IMG/VR virus record: IMGVR_UViG_3300025648_000053
Coordinates: 1-33,258 of that record
Source: a virus
Length of the DNA stretch: 33,258 bases
Direction: 5' to 3' (one strand)
This document shows, one piece after another, positions 1-9,029 of the stretch. Every line of letters begins with the position of its first letter. Position 1 is the stretch's first letter. Made by a program: the position numbers and the translations under genes. The notes below the pieces were generated by a model. That model was not told where the DNA came from. It did not search any database and was given only the letters and a program-made list of their open reading frames with translations.

Positions 1-297
1 GCCTACAACAACGGCATCTCAACGCTCCAGCAGGGTACGGCAGGGCCGTCCGTTGCGGCGACTGGCAATACGCTTTTGGACAACACCGTCTACAAAACCG
101 CATCCACATGGACGGTGGGCAATCAGTCTCTATGCGTCAGCGCAGGGACTGTTTACTCGGTGGCTAACGCATCACTCCCGGCGGCAACGCAGTTGTATTT
201 GGGGCAGTTTGACAACCCGTTGAACGGTCACATCCGCTCCTTTGCGTACTACAAGACCGCTTTCACCAACGCCCAACTACAGAGCGTCACGACATGA
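1..297 (+). CDS. Tail fibre/appendage protein, C-terminal fragment (5' cut by window edge)
   Basis: An open frame runs in from base 1 and stops with TGA at 295-297, giving the last 98 residues of a larger protein. The end (GHIRSFAYYKTAFTNAQLQS) looks like the last strands of a LamG/concanavalin-like carbohydrate-binding domain, common at the ends of phage tail proteins and cell-wall hydrolases. The preceding stretch is rich in T, S, N, G and V, as beta-structured fibres are. The next gene starts at 294 with an ATGA overlap. It is probably the 3' end of the gene whose 5' part fills 32930-33258, if the map is circular. Fold assignment is by pattern only. Confidence 0.6.
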   Translation, partial: AYNNGISTLQQGTAGPSVAATGNTLLDNTVYKTASTWTVGNQSLCVSAGTVYSVANASLPAATQLYLGQFDNPLNGHIRSFAYYKTAFTNAQLQSVTT

Positions 298-557
298 TTG
301 AATCTCTACTGACGGCCTTCTTCTTTGAGGGCGGCGGCGTTATGGAACTCAGCCGACCGGATCAGTTGGCGGATCACCGCACTCACATGATCTGGGAACC
401 GCGATACGTCGTGGGCGCTGGGTTTGATGCCCAGTTGTCCAAGCACGTCACCATTGAAGGCGGGTGGCACATTCAGGATCTGAACTACAAGGGTGACACC
501 GACGACTATGTTCGGCAGGTGTTCATCACCATCAAGTACCACCCGTTCGCGCACTAA
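294..557 (+). CDS. Hypothetical protein, beta-barrel-like C-terminus
   Basis: The 87-residue frame starts in an ATGA overlap with the tail gene and ends directly before the gp10-like gene (TAA at 555-557, ATG at 558), so it is embedded in the virion operon. I do not recognise a family. Residues about 40-85 alternate polar and hydrophobic positions (VVGAGFDAQLSKHVTIEGGW, then QVFITIKYHPF), which resembles two or three antiparallel strands of an outer-membrane-type beta barrel. No signal peptide is visible. A second in-frame ATG at 342 gives a 71-residue alternative. It could be a small structural protein or a remnant of a larger beta protein. Confidence 0.5.
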   Translation: MIESLLTAFFFEGGGVMELSRPDQLADHRTHMIWEPRYVVGAGFDAQLSKHVTIEGGWHIQDLNYKGDTDDYVRQVFITIKYHPFAH

Positions 558-2555
558 ATGTCATTCAAAGGTTCTGACTTTGGCTTCGTCGGCGGTGCAT
601 ACGAAGCCCCGGTTACCCTTCAGGACGCCCAGCGGCTCATCAACTGGTACGTTGAGATTGACCCCAGCACCAACGCCAAGGAGCCTCTGGCCCTGCGTGG
701 ATGCCCGGGCTTGAATTCGATCCTGTCCACGATGTCTGGCCCCGTGCGGGGTATGTGGGTGCTACCCGGGAATACCTCGGCTTTGGTGGTGACCGGGAAC
801 ACCCTGTTCCTCGTCACCCAGACGGTGGCGGCGACCACGACCAGCCTCCCGCAGTTCAGCGTCTCAACCGTGGGTACGCTGCTGACCAGTTCTGGCCCGG
901 TGTCCATTGCCGACAACGGCGTCTTGTTCGGCGGCTTGGGCGGGTATGCGGTCATCGTGGATGGGACGTATGGCTACCTGTACCGCCTCTCGGGGACGGC
1001 AGGGTCAACGACGATCTCGGTCACCATGACCAACGGTCAGTCCACGATCGCGTACAACGCTGTCAACTATCAGGTGATTGCCGGGGCGACCGTCTGGGAC
1101 GGTTCGTGGCTGAGCGTATACCGTCCGTTCGCTATCCCGTATGGCACGACGGTCACCTCGGTCAACTACAACGCAGCCACCCTGACGCTCTCAAACCCCG
1201 TAGCAGGGTCTACGAGCGCCGCTACGACGGGCGCAAGCGGTACGGGTGCAGTTGCCACCATCACGTTCCCCGTCCAGTCCTACGCCCCCACAGTCGGTCA
1301 GACGGTATCCATCTCAGGCGTCACCCCGACGGGGTATAACGGCAACTGGGTGGTGACGGCCTCAACCACGTCATCGGTCTCGTTTGCCTCCACCACGACG
1401 GGCGCACAGACGGTGGCGGGGACCATTCTGCTACCGCTGAACAATTACGTTGAGACGATCAACGTCAACCTTCCGGTGTTTCAGCAGATTGTTGACCCGG
1501 CATTCCTCGGGGCTGACCGGGTGGTGTTCAACGAAGGTTGGCTGATCTTCAACCAGCCCGGTACGCGCACCTTTTACACGACCGCGCCTGTCCCCTACAC
1601 CGTGTCTTTCGCGGGGGCGTTTTACGCCCTGAAGGACTCCAGCACGGACAACCTCGTCACCCATGCGGTCAACACCCGTGAGTTGTGGCTGATCGGTGAG
1701 CGCACGTCCGAGGTCTGGGTCAATGGCGGCGGGGCGAACTTTGCCTATCAGCGCCTTCCGGGCGTGGCCCCCCAGATTGGGTGTGCGGCAAAGCACTCCA
1801 TCATTCGCGTGGGGACTAACCTGATTTGGCTGGCTCGGAACGAGCAGGGCGACAATTTGGTGGTGACCAACGAGCAATACTCGTGGGAGCGCATCAGCAC
1901 CCATGCCATTGAGGTCGCCATCTCGGGCTACACCACGGTGGCAGACGCCTTCGCGTATGGTTACGAAGAGGATGGTCACTTCTTCTACGTCCTGACGTTC
2001 CCGACCGCCGACACGACGTGGGTTTATGACCTGTCGTCCAAACTCTGGCATCAGCGAGCGTCGTGGGATAGTGCGGCGGCGATCTATCACCGTCACCGCA
2101 GCAACGCCTTTATGAATTTGGCGGGTATCCGCATGGTTGGCGATTACCAGACGGGGCAGATCTACCAGATGGGTCGTCAGTACTTCACGGACAATGGGAA
2201 CGTCTTGAGATGCCAGCGCCGCACCCCCCACGTCTGGTCACCGCAGAATCGACAGAGGGTGTTCCAGAGCGCGATTCAGGTGGAGTTCACGCCCGGAGTT
2301 GGTCTGCAAACCGGGCAGGGTTCCGACCCGCAAGCCATGATGCGCTGGTCCAACGATGGCGGGTTCACTTGGTCAAACGAACATTGGTCGTCGATTGGTC
2401 AAGTCGGGCAGACAAGGAATCGCGCTACTTGGCGGCGACTTGGACGCGCCAGAGACCGGATTTATGAACTGAACTTCAGCGACCCGACCGCCCGAGACAT
2501 CGTGGGCGCGACGCTATGGGCCGAGACCGAATCCGACGACCCCGAGGCGGCATGA
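558..2555 (+). CDS. P22 gp10-like tail accessory / packaged-DNA stabilisation protein
   Basis: This 665-residue protein has the N-terminal signature of the P22 gp10 family (FVGGAYEAP, then DAQRLINWYVEIDP and ALRGCPGL) and a C-terminal half with the family's beta-propeller-like repeats (NTRELWLIGERTSEVW, WVYDLSSKLWHQRASW, GGFTWSNEHW). In P22, gp10 sits below gp4 and the portal and helps close the head after packaging. The protein is about 190 residues longer than P22 gp10 (472). The surplus is largely a T/S/G-rich Ig-like insert at about residues 150-290 (for example SISGVTPTGYNGNWVVTAS). The frame starts one base after the previous stop and ends in an ATGA overlap with the next gene. Family assignment is strong; the role of the insert is unknown. 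Confidence 0.88.
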   Translation: MSFKGSDFGFVGGAYEAPVTLQDAQRLINWYVEIDPSTNAKEPLALRGCPGLNSILSTMSGPVRGMWVLPGNTSALVVTGNTLFLVTQTVAATTTSLPQFSVSTVGTLLTSSGPVSIADNGVLFGGLGGYAVIVDGTYGYLYRLSGTAGSTTISVTMTNGQSTIAYNAVNYQVIAGATVWDGSWLSVYRPFAIPYGTTVTSVNYNAATLTLSNPVAGSTSAATTGASGTGAVATITFPVQSYAPTVGQTVSISGVTPTGYNGNWVVTASTTSSVSFASTTTGAQTVAGTILLPLNNYVETINVNLPVFQQIVDPAFLGADRVVFNEGWLIFNQPGTRTFYTTAPVPYTVSFAGAFYALKDSSTDNLVTHAVNTRELWLIGERTSEVWVNGGGANFAYQRLPGVAPQIGCAAKHSIIRVGTNLIWLARNEQGDNLVVTNEQYSWERISTHAIEVAISGYTTVADAFAYGYEEDGHFFYVLTFPTADTTWVYDLSSKLWHQRASWDSAAAIYHRHRSNAFMNLAGIRMVGDYQTGQIYQMGRQYFTDNGNVLRCQRRTPHVWSPQNRQRVFQSAIQVEFTPGVGLQTGQGSDPQAMMRWSNDGGFTWSNEHWSSIGQVGQTRNRATWRRLGRARDRIYELNFSDPTARDIVGATLWAETESDDPEAA

Positions 2556-2890
2556 GTACCTACACGACAATCCCGGCGTTTGAGACTGCGCTCTCGGTCA
2601 ATAAGCAGACTAACAAAGTCTGGTATTTCTTCTGGAAATCCTTGGTGCAGGGCCAGCCCCCGGCTGCGGAATACTCGGTCACGCTGACCAGTTCCCCGTT
2701 CTCTTTCGTGGCTTCCCAGCGGGGCTTCGTGATCGTAGACGGTGGCGCGGTGGTATTGATCCAGTTCAGCCGCAACGGGACGACCAACTACACCACAGGG
2801 CAGACGCAGGGCGTGTTTCCGGTCTCGGCAGGAGATACCCTGATCATCCGCTACACGACGGCTCCGACCGTCACCTTTGTACCGCAATGA
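2552..2890 (+). CDS. Small virion-associated hypothetical protein
   Basis: The start chosen is ATG 2552, inside an ATGA overlap with the gp10-like gene, giving 112 residues (MSTYTTIPAFETAL...). An upstream GTG in the same frame would extend it into gp10 and is less likely. The protein is beta-rich with no membrane segment. Residues about 45-110 (YSVTLTSSPFSFVASQRGFV, then TLIIRYTTAPTVTFVPQ) look like a small beta-sandwich. It is cotranscribed with tail accessory genes, so a head-tail or fibre-attachment role is possible, but no family was recognised. Confidence 0.6.
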   Translation: MSTYTTIPAFETALSVNKQTNKVWYFFWKSLVQGQPPAAEYSVTLTSSPFSFVASQRGFVIVDGGAVVLIQFSRNGTTNYTTGQTQGVFPVSAGDTLIIRYTTAPTVTFVPQ

Positions 2891-2898
2891 GGCTCTAA

Positions 2899-3246
2899 AT
2901 GGCTGCTATCACCTACAAATTCACGACGGGCGCGTCCACCAATCTTCAGGTGGTTCGCGCAGGGCAGACGGCGAACATCAAAGGCTATGCCTACGTCGTG
3001 TCAGCGGCGTACCCGGTTTTCGTCAAGTTCTACTGGACGAACGCAGCGCCGACCGTTGGCACGACGATTCCCAACCTGACGATCCAATGCCCCACCGTAT
3101 CCACGGCGGGTAACGGCGTTCAGAGCATCCCTGATGGCATAACCGGAAACGGCGACCTCTGGGTGGCGATTACGAAGAACGCTGGCGACTCAGACGCTAC
3201 TGCGGTCGCTTCGGGAGACCTGATCCTGACGCTGTTCCTTGAATGA
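2899..3246 (+). CDS. Small virion-associated hypothetical protein
   Basis: This 115-residue beta-rich protein (MAAITYKFTTGASTNLQVV...) has a GAGG ribosome-binding site just upstream. Its end overlaps the next start (ATGA). It has no membrane segment or cysteine cluster. The pattern TYKFTTGASTNLQV, then WVAITKNAG and SGDLILTLFLE suggests an all-beta fold like small decoration or fibre-base proteins. It forms a pair with the 112-residue protein before it. No function is claimed. Confidence 0.6.
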   Translation: MAAITYKFTTGASTNLQVVRAGQTANIKGYAYVVSAAYPVFVKFYWTNAAPTVGTTIPNLTIQCPTVSTAGNGVQSIPDGITGNGDLWVAITKNAGDSDATAVASGDLILTLFLE

Positions 3247-3755
3247 TTGACTTCATGGTCATTGCCGCTCCACGCTCGGGAACGGGCTGGATCTCCAACT
3301 GGCTGACCACGGATTCCACGTTGTGCTACCACGGTCTGTCGGCTCGCAAGCCAATGGACGAGTGGGAGACGATCCAGAGCCATCGGATGCTCGGGACGGC
3401 AGAGACGGCGCTCTGGTGGGCGGCAAAGAAACTGAATCGGTCTCCCGCGAGGAAAGTGATTCTTCACCGAGATCCGGTGGAGATTTGCGACTCGATGGGT
3501 ATGCCCGAGATGCTAGCCAACGTTGAAAAGATGCAAGAGTCGCTCGGTTCAATTGACGGTATGCACATTCCTTGGGACAAGATCTTTGATGACCCCAAGG
3601 ATGCCTATGAATACTTGTTGCAGCGCCCCTACGGAACCGCAGAAGCCGAAAGGCATGAAGAACTGATCCGACTCCAAGTGACGTGTATGCCCAAGCGGGT
3701 CACGTTTGACCGTCAGGCATTTCTGAAAATGAAGCAGGAAATGCTATGGAATTAG
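3243..3755 (+). CDS. Sulfotransferase-like P-loop protein
   Basis: The 170-residue protein opens with a strand followed by APRSGTGWISNWL (residues 8-20). This matches the 5'-phosphosulfate-binding loop of PAPS-dependent sulfotransferases (PRSGTTWL type). Residues about 76-90 (KVILHRDPVEICDSM) match the 3'-phosphate-binding motif (R-D-P...S). Members of the family move sulfate from PAPS to sugars, alcohols or amines. At 170 residues it is shorter than usual (250-300), so it is a compact version or lacks acceptor-binding parts. It lies between virion genes and overlaps the cupin-like gene by 10 bases. The substrate is unknown: a virion or host-surface glycan is possible, and loss of activity is also possible. 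Confidence 0.72.
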   Translation: MIDFMVIAAPRSGTGWISNWLTTDSTLCYHGLSARKPMDEWETIQSHRMLGTAETALWWAAKKLNRSPARKVILHRDPVEICDSMGMPEMLANVEKMQESLGSIDGMHIPWDKIFDDPKDAYEYLLQRPYGTAEAERHEELIRLQVTCMPKRVTFDRQAFLKMKQEMLWN

Positions 3756-4195
3756 TTCCATTACCTTTGATCCCTACCCGGGAACAGATTGAGAAGTTGC
3801 AGATCGCAGGGTCTGTATTCCCTCAGTTTGAACCCGTCACGGAGCATTACTTTTCGGGCGGTATGTACATCCGAAAAGCCAAACTTCCCGCCAACCTACT
3901 GGTGGTCGGCAAGGTACACAAACACGCGCACTTTTTCGTTCTCTGCGAAGGTGAGATGAGCGTTTGGACGGAAGAGGGGATGAAAATCATCAAATCCGGT
4001 GATGTCATCTGCTCTGATCCGGGGACGAAGAGAGCGTTGTACTGCCTCACCGATTGCGTGGCGATGAATGTTCACAAGACCGATAACACGGATCTTGTCG
4101 AAATTGAGCGCGAATTAGTTGAAGAAGATGACAGCGCATTATTTGATGCAGTCAATTTTCTAAAGGATAGGTCGTTACCATGTTTTTCGCGATAG
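3746..4195 (+). CDS. Cupin-fold protein
   Basis: The 149-residue protein contains a cupin core. Residues about 55-75 read KVHKHAHFFVLCEGEMSVW, matching cupin motif 1 (H-x-H, then E and G). About 25 residues later, SGDVICSDPGTK matches the G-D...P-G part of motif 2, but the usual motif-2 histidine is not visible, so metal binding may be altered. A beta run precedes the core and an acidic helix (VEIERELVEEDDSALFDAV) follows. It overlaps the sulfotransferase-like gene upstream by 10 bases and the ejection-protein gene downstream by 16, so translation is probably coupled. It may be a sugar-modifying enzyme, a binding domain or a structural protein. Confidence 0.7.
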   Translation: MELVPLPLIPTREQIEKLQIAGSVFPQFEPVTEHYFSGGMYIRKAKLPANLLVVGKVHKHAHFFVLCEGEMSVWTEEGMKIIKSGDVICSDPGTKRALYCLTDCVAMNVHKTDNTDLVEIERELVEEDDSALFDAVNFLKDRSLPCFSR

Positions 4196-5073
4196 CAGTC
4201 CTTGGCTCTTCCATTCTCGGGGGAATCAGTGCAAACGCAGCGGCGAGCACTCAGGCATCGGCTTCGGAGGCGGCAACTTCTGCCCAGCAGCAGATGTTCA
4301 ATCAGGAGTATGCGAATCAACAGCCATACGTCAATGAAGGCTATCAAGCCTCCAACCTGATGAACTACCTGCTCGGGATCGGACCAAATCCCAACGCGCA
4401 GCCTGTCAGTCAGAACGGCGGGAATGGCAGCGGCATTGCGGGATCTGGTGGCAACGATTACAGCAGCAACAACCCGTATGCTCGAGGCGGCAGACAGAAC
4501 GGTGGCTTAGATTCTAGTGGAACGAATAACACAACCACGAACACGTCTGCGCCCATTAGCACCCCAGCGGGAGGTTATGGGTCGCTGCTGACGCCGTTCA
4601 CCGCTGACATGATGAAGCAGTACAGCCCCGCCTATCAGTTTCAATTGCAGCAGGGCCAGCAGGGCGTCCTGAACGGCGACGAAGGGTCGGTGGGCGCGCT
4701 CTCGGGTGCGGCTCAGAAAGACCTGATGTCGTACAACCAGAACGCAGCCAACACGGCCTTTAACAACGCCTTCAACCAGTACCAGACACAGACCGGAAAC
4801 ATCTATCAACGTCTGGGTTCGCTGATGAATTTGGGTCAGTCGGCGGCATCAAACTCGTCTACGGGCGCGTCCAACTTTGCGAACGGCATCGGTCAGTCGA
4901 TGACCAACACCGGAACCGCATTGGCAAGCGCATACACCGGAACGGCGAATGCTGTTAACAACGGCCTTTCCAACTATATGCTTGGCAGTCAGTTGAGCAA
5001 TGGTGGTGGTGTGGGCTTTGACATGAGCAGCAACCCCAACGCTCCCGCGCCGCAATACTCGCCAACGAATTAA
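4180..5073 (+). CDS. Ejection / DNA-transfer internal virion protein (P22 gp7-position)
   Basis: The 297-residue protein starts with a hydrophobic Ala/Gly-rich helix (residues 1-22) followed by an A/S/Q-rich helix and QEYANQQPYVNEGYQASNLM. The pattern is typical of phage 'DNA transfer protein' families ejected with the genome. A Gly/Asn/Ser-rich linker at about 65-135 separates it from a conserved-looking helical part (TPFTADMMKQYSPAYQFQLQ, then GALSGAAQKDLMSYNQNAAN). The C-terminus is rich in S, A, N and G. Position after the tail accessory genes and before two longer Q/A-rich helical proteins matches P22 gp7-gp20-gp16. The call rests on composition, N-terminal pattern and order. Confidence 0.72.
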   Translation: MFFAIAVLGSSILGGISANAAASTQASASEAATSAQQQMFNQEYANQQPYVNEGYQASNLMNYLLGIGPNPNAQPVSQNGGNGSGIAGSGGNDYSSNNPYARGGRQNGGLDSSGTNNTTTNTSAPISTPAGGYGSLLTPFTADMMKQYSPAYQFQLQQGQQGVLNGDEGSVGALSGAAQKDLMSYNQNAANTAFNNAFNQYQTQTGNIYQRLGSLMNLGQSAASNSSTGASNFANGIGQSMTNTGTALASAYTGTANAVNNGLSNYMLGSQLSNGGGVGFDMSSNPNAPAPQYSPTN

Positions 5074-5106
5074 TGGCGTGGCCATCAATAAATTTAAGGG
5101 TCTGAC

Positions 5107-6771
5107 ATGGATTCATTAACTCCAGTCGCAAATCAAGTTCAATATCCGGACTTTCTGAAGAGTTATCAGAACGTCTTGGGCATCCAGCAAGCGAAGCAGA
5201 ACCTTGCTGCGGGTCAGTTGGGCTTACAGAAAGCGCAGCAAGACATTGATACGGGTTCATTGATTCAGCAGCAGGAAAGGCAAAGGGCTACTGCTGCTCA
5301 ACAGACCCAAGCGGAGCAGCAATTACTGGTCAAGGCTTTGTCTGAGAACAAAGACCCAGACGGCAATCCGCTTAAGGATGAAAACGGCGAAACGCTGATT
5401 CCCAATTTCAGTCGATTCGCAAACAAATATTTGCCGCTGACGGGTCAGAAACTGACTCAGGATGCGGTCAGAACGCATTCAGACAAAGTGGGTTTAGCGA
5501 AATCCGCTTTGGAATTGGACAGCGGAATTCGCAATTCCGCTGGTGGCATATCAGGCGCATATATCGGAAATTACGAAGCGTCCAACAAAGACATTCACAA
5601 CGCCTATGACCAATGGGCTGCGGATCATCAAGAGCGAATTGGGGTCGCTCATTACGCCACCAATTTAATAGACGGCTTTGCTCCACCCGGTCCAACTCGT
5701 GACAAACAATTGGATCGTCTTAGGAACCTTTTGACCGATCCCGGTAAATTGTTTGAATCGCAACAGCCGCATATTCAGGAGTACACCACTCCGAAGCAGA
5801 CGGTCGGCTTCTATAACGACAACCCAAGATCTGCGACGGGCGTTGGCGCACTCGGCCCTGAGGTGCAAGTGGGTCTTCCCAAGAACGCAACTGGGGAAGA
5901 AGCCGTTCTTGATCCGCAAACGAATACCTACGTTTACGTCAAGAAAGACCCAAACGGCAACATTATCTCCACGCGCAGGGCATACGAGCAACCGTCTCCG
6001 CAAGGCGGGTCGCCAACGCAGCCCACCGCTGGATCTGGTGGTGGCCCGAAGGTTCCAAATACGATGCGTCCTCCCGCATTCTCAGCCCCGGGCGAAGGCG
6101 AGATCAGGACGAATGCAATTCATCATATTGCAGACGTTCGCGCTCAAGGCAACACCGTCCCGAACAATCGTTCCAACTTCGATAAGGTTCTTGACCTGTC
6201 CTACAACACGAAGACGGGTACGGGCGCGGATTGGTTGCAAGCGACTGGCGGCGTACTTGGAACGGTGACGGGTACAGACACCAACTCCAACTACCAGACG
6301 ATCAACGCATTCCTTGACCGAGTGGCTGCGGATCAACGCAAGTCGCTTGGATTGCCCGAAACGAACAGCGGCATGGCAGACGCAAAGTCGTCTTCCCCGT
6401 CGGTGGCGATGAGTCCGGTCGCTCTGCGTAACAAGGTCCGCTATATGTCGGGCCTCAACGCAGCCACCGAAGCCTATCGAAACGGATTGGATTCGTTGGT
6501 CGGCAGCGGCGTCAATCCTGACGTGAGTCAGGTGACGAACTTCCAGAACTCATGGGCGAGAAACTATGACCCCATGATCTTTGAAGCCCAAGAAGCGTTA
6601 CGCCGTCAGGCGACGGCAAAGAAGGGAAGCCCGGCTTACATTGAAGAAACTCAGATTCTTAACGAGTTCCACCGTCAGTTGCAGTCCTTGCCGAAGGCGC
6701 AAAGAGAAGCCATCCAGCGCAAGGAACAGAACCTTGAATTGCTGTCTCATGGCAAACTTCCCAACGGATAA
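5107..6771 (+). CDS. Ejection-type internal virion protein (P22 gp20-position)
   Basis: This 554-residue protein starts at ATG 5107 after an AAGG ribosome-binding site. Residues 8-85 form a Q/A-rich coiled coil (YPDFLKSYQNVLGIQQAKQN, then GLQKAQQDI), common in phage proteins passed into the cell with DNA. The central part contains several polar and Pro-rich linkers (about 295-330). The C-terminal 120 residues are helical (SPVALRNKVRYMSGLNAATE, AYIEETQILNEFHRQLQSLP). No enzymatic motif is visible. Its base composition is lower in G+C than the tail and head genes around it. The role is inferred from order. Confidence 0.65.
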   Translation: MDSLTPVANQVQYPDFLKSYQNVLGIQQAKQNLAAGQLGLQKAQQDIDTGSLIQQQERQRATAAQQTQAEQQLLVKALSENKDPDGNPLKDENGETLIPNFSRFANKYLPLTGQKLTQDAVRTHSDKVGLAKSALELDSGIRNSAGGISGAYIGNYEASNKDIHNAYDQWAADHQERIGVAHYATNLIDGFAPPGPTRDKQLDRLRNLLTDPGKLFESQQPHIQEYTTPKQTVGFYNDNPRSATGVGALGPEVQVGLPKNATGEEAVLDPQTNTYVYVKKDPNGNIISTRRAYEQPSPQGGSPTQPTAGSGGGPKVPNTMRPPAFSAPGEGEIRTNAIHHIADVRAQGNTVPNNRSNFDKVLDLSYNTKTGTGADWLQATGGVLGTVTGTDTNSNYQTINAFLDRVAADQRKSLGLPETNSGMADAKSSSPSVAMSPVALRNKVRYMSGLNAATEAYRNGLDSLVGSGVNPDVSQVTNFQNSWARNYDPMIFEAQEALRRQATAKKGSPAYIEETQILNEFHRQLQSLPKAQREAIQRKEQNLELLSHGKLPNG

Positions 6772-6774
6772 AAA

Positions 6775-9024
6775 ATGGCAACTGCACGTTCGCAATTTTT
6801 CGGCAATGCAGATCCTGCATCCGCTGATGATGGCGGTTGGGATAGCCCCAATGGCTTCATTTGGGATTCGTCTGTAGACGACAAGCCGATTGTTTCTCGC
6901 TCAGATCTGTTCAAGGGCAATTACAAGCCTGACAAATCTGTTGAAGACACGGACACGCCCCTGCTAAAGAGCGGCAAGTTCATCCTGAACAACCTGTATG
7001 GCGGCGTTGAGACGCTGGGCTATGAGGCGGCTCATGCGGTTACAGGCATGGCTGGCGGCTTGGTGGACACCGTTACCGGACTGAACCGTACCCCCGATGA
7101 CGTGGAGCGAGAGAAAGCAGGGAAGCCGCCCAAGAAATGGTCAGCAGACTGGTGGCACGACAAGGCGCACGACGTTTTGGATGAGAGCCTGAAGGGTTAC
7201 GAACCGGAAACTCCCGCAGGACAGGCGCAAGCCCAAGCGGTTGATACCGGACTGGGATACCTGTCTTGGCCCTTCCAAAAGTTGGCGCAAGGGTCAACGT
7301 GGTTCGCTGGCGGCACTCCGCGAGATGAAGCCAACCTCACGTCCATGTTCGGGATGGCTCTTGCTAAAGGTGCGCCTGAAGTCCGTGCTGCGGCTGCGGC
7401 AACGGGAGCAAGGGCAGGGGAGGCGGCAGCAGCCGTTGCGGAGCATCCTGCGGAGGTTACATCGGGCGGCAATGCCAGCGTCGGCGCTGCGGAAGCCCCA
7501 CCCGACTTGACGGGTGTTAGTCCGGATGTGGCGAAAGCCATACGCAGAGCGCACGAAGATGGGACGGTCAACCGTGAGATTCGGGACCGTCACATTGATG
7601 CGGAACAGTTGTTGCGCCCGGATGATCCGAATGCGCCGAAGTTCACGCTATCGGAGGGTGAAGCCTCGGGCGATGCCCAGCAGTTGTCAGATGAGCGGAA
7701 TTTCCGCACCGACAAAGACACGCAAGACCCGGAAGGCAACCTTCGTCTTGTTAAGCATCAACAAGACAACGCAACGGCCCTCGCCAATTCGATCACGGAA
7801 TTGCGTCGGGAGACCAACCCGGGTGGAGTCCAGTATTCAACGGCAGAGCATGAGAACTCTGCCATTCATGCCATCAAGGAATCGGACAACGGTCTATTGA
7901 CTGGAATTCGACAAGCCTACGATGACATGGAGAAGTCCAACAACGGCCTTATCGTTGACGAACCTGCATTCAAAGATTGGCACGATAAGGTTGTTGATCA
8001 ATTGACGCGAGAGCGCAAACTCAACACGAGCGAAGCCCAGACGGTTGTCAAATACATTGAAGACGAAATGAAGTCCAATCCGACGCTAGATAGCGTTGGG
8101 CATGAAGGCATAAGAACGCAACTGGCTGAGTGGGCAAGGAAGGGTGGATCTCTGGGTCATGCAGCAGGGGTCGCTTACGATCATTTAATGGAGGCTCCAG
8201 TCGCGTCCGCTGAAGGCGGCGTCGCGCGAGATCTGGCGACCAAGGCAAGAGACCTTTACAAGAAACGTCAGAAGATCATTGAGCAGAATCCTGCCTATAA
8301 AGCCGTCGTCAATGATGGTGTAGAAAAGGTCAATGGCTTGCATGACCTGACCGAAGATTCACCACTCGCCAATGACAAGAATGGATTCTTTGACAAATAC
8401 TTCATCGGCAACAAAACGATGGCGACGCCAGAATTTGTTCGTCGCATGACATCCATGTTCAAGAATAACCCGCAGTTTATGGACAGCCTTCGCAGCGGCG
8501 TATTGAATCGTTTGCGCGATGCTGCGGGTATTGATGCGGAATCTAACCAACTCAAGAATGGATTTAATGCTGCGACGTTTGACTCAACGGTTACGGGATT
8601 GCGATCCAAGTTCAAGTCGATCTTTGATGCGCCTACCCAAGAACACATTGAGCGCACTCGTCGCAACGCCAATCTCGCTAACGCATCCCCAAGCGGCGAA
8701 TACATCAACCGTTCTGCGACGGCCTTGGCGCAAGAGCGCGCAGGGTCAATTGAAACCGGACAGGCGCAGCCCGGTGCTGGCGCAATTACGGTCGGAAAGA
8801 TGGTTGATGCGGGAACCAATACGCTATTGAGCAGAACGCATCCCGCAATCGGCGTTGCCAAAAATATTTATGACACGTTTCGAGGCGCAAAAAACGCTGA
8901 AAACGAAGCGGCACAGGCGGCGGCGGCAGAACAAGCCCACGCAAATCGCATCAGCGCAATCAAGCGGAAGTTTGTAGATGACGCGCTCGCTCCAGCCGCT
9001 GGCGTAAACACTCCTTCAAGGTGA
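6775..9024 (+). CDS. Large ejection-type internal virion protein (P22 gp16-position)
   Basis: The 749-residue protein starts three bases after the previous stop. It has an N-terminal region with two Gly/Ala hydrophobic stretches (about 70-105, GGVETLGYEAAHAVTGMAGG) that could insert in a membrane. An Ala-rich segment follows (about 195-225, ALAKGAPEVRAAAAATGARA), then long charged helices to the end. It is the last and largest of the three putative ejection proteins, as gp16 is in P22. I see no lysozyme or transglycosylase motif. Base composition again is lower in G+C than the fibre gene that follows. Confidence 0.62.
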   Translation: MATARSQFFGNADPASADDGGWDSPNGFIWDSSVDDKPIVSRSDLFKGNYKPDKSVEDTDTPLLKSGKFILNNLYGGVETLGYEAAHAVTGMAGGLVDTVTGLNRTPDDVEREKAGKPPKKWSADWWHDKAHDVLDESLKGYEPETPAGQAQAQAVDTGLGYLSWPFQKLAQGSTWFAGGTPRDEANLTSMFGMALAKGAPEVRAAAAATGARAGEAAAAVAEHPAEVTSGGNASVGAAEAPPDLTGVSPDVAKAIRRAHEDGTVNREIRDRHIDAEQLLRPDDPNAPKFTLSEGEASGDAQQLSDERNFRTDKDTQDPEGNLRLVKHQQDNATALANSITELRRETNPGGVQYSTAEHENSAIHAIKESDNGLLTGIRQAYDDMEKSNNGLIVDEPAFKDWHDKVVDQLTRERKLNTSEAQTVVKYIEDEMKSNPTLDSVGHEGIRTQLAEWARKGGSLGHAAGVAYDHLMEAPVASAEGGVARDLATKARDLYKKRQKIIEQNPAYKAVVNDGVEKVNGLHDLTEDSPLANDKNGFFDKYFIGNKTMATPEFVRRMTSMFKNNPQFMDSLRSGVLNRLRDAAGIDAESNQLKNGFNAATFDSTVTGLRSKFKSIFDAPTQEHIERTRRNANLANASPSGEYINRSATALAQERAGSIETGQAQPGAGAITVGKMVDAGTNTLLSRTHPAIGVAKNIYDTFRGAKNAENEAAQAAAAEQAHANRISAIKRKFVDDALAPAAGVNTPSR

Positions 9025-9029
9025 CCTGA

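Noticed and set aside
1431-2231. 266-codon open frame on the minus strand inside the gp10-like gene
   Set aside because: It lies wholly antisense to a well recognised gene, has low-complexity R/V/D-rich translation typical of shadows of G+C-rich codons, and no ribosome-binding context.
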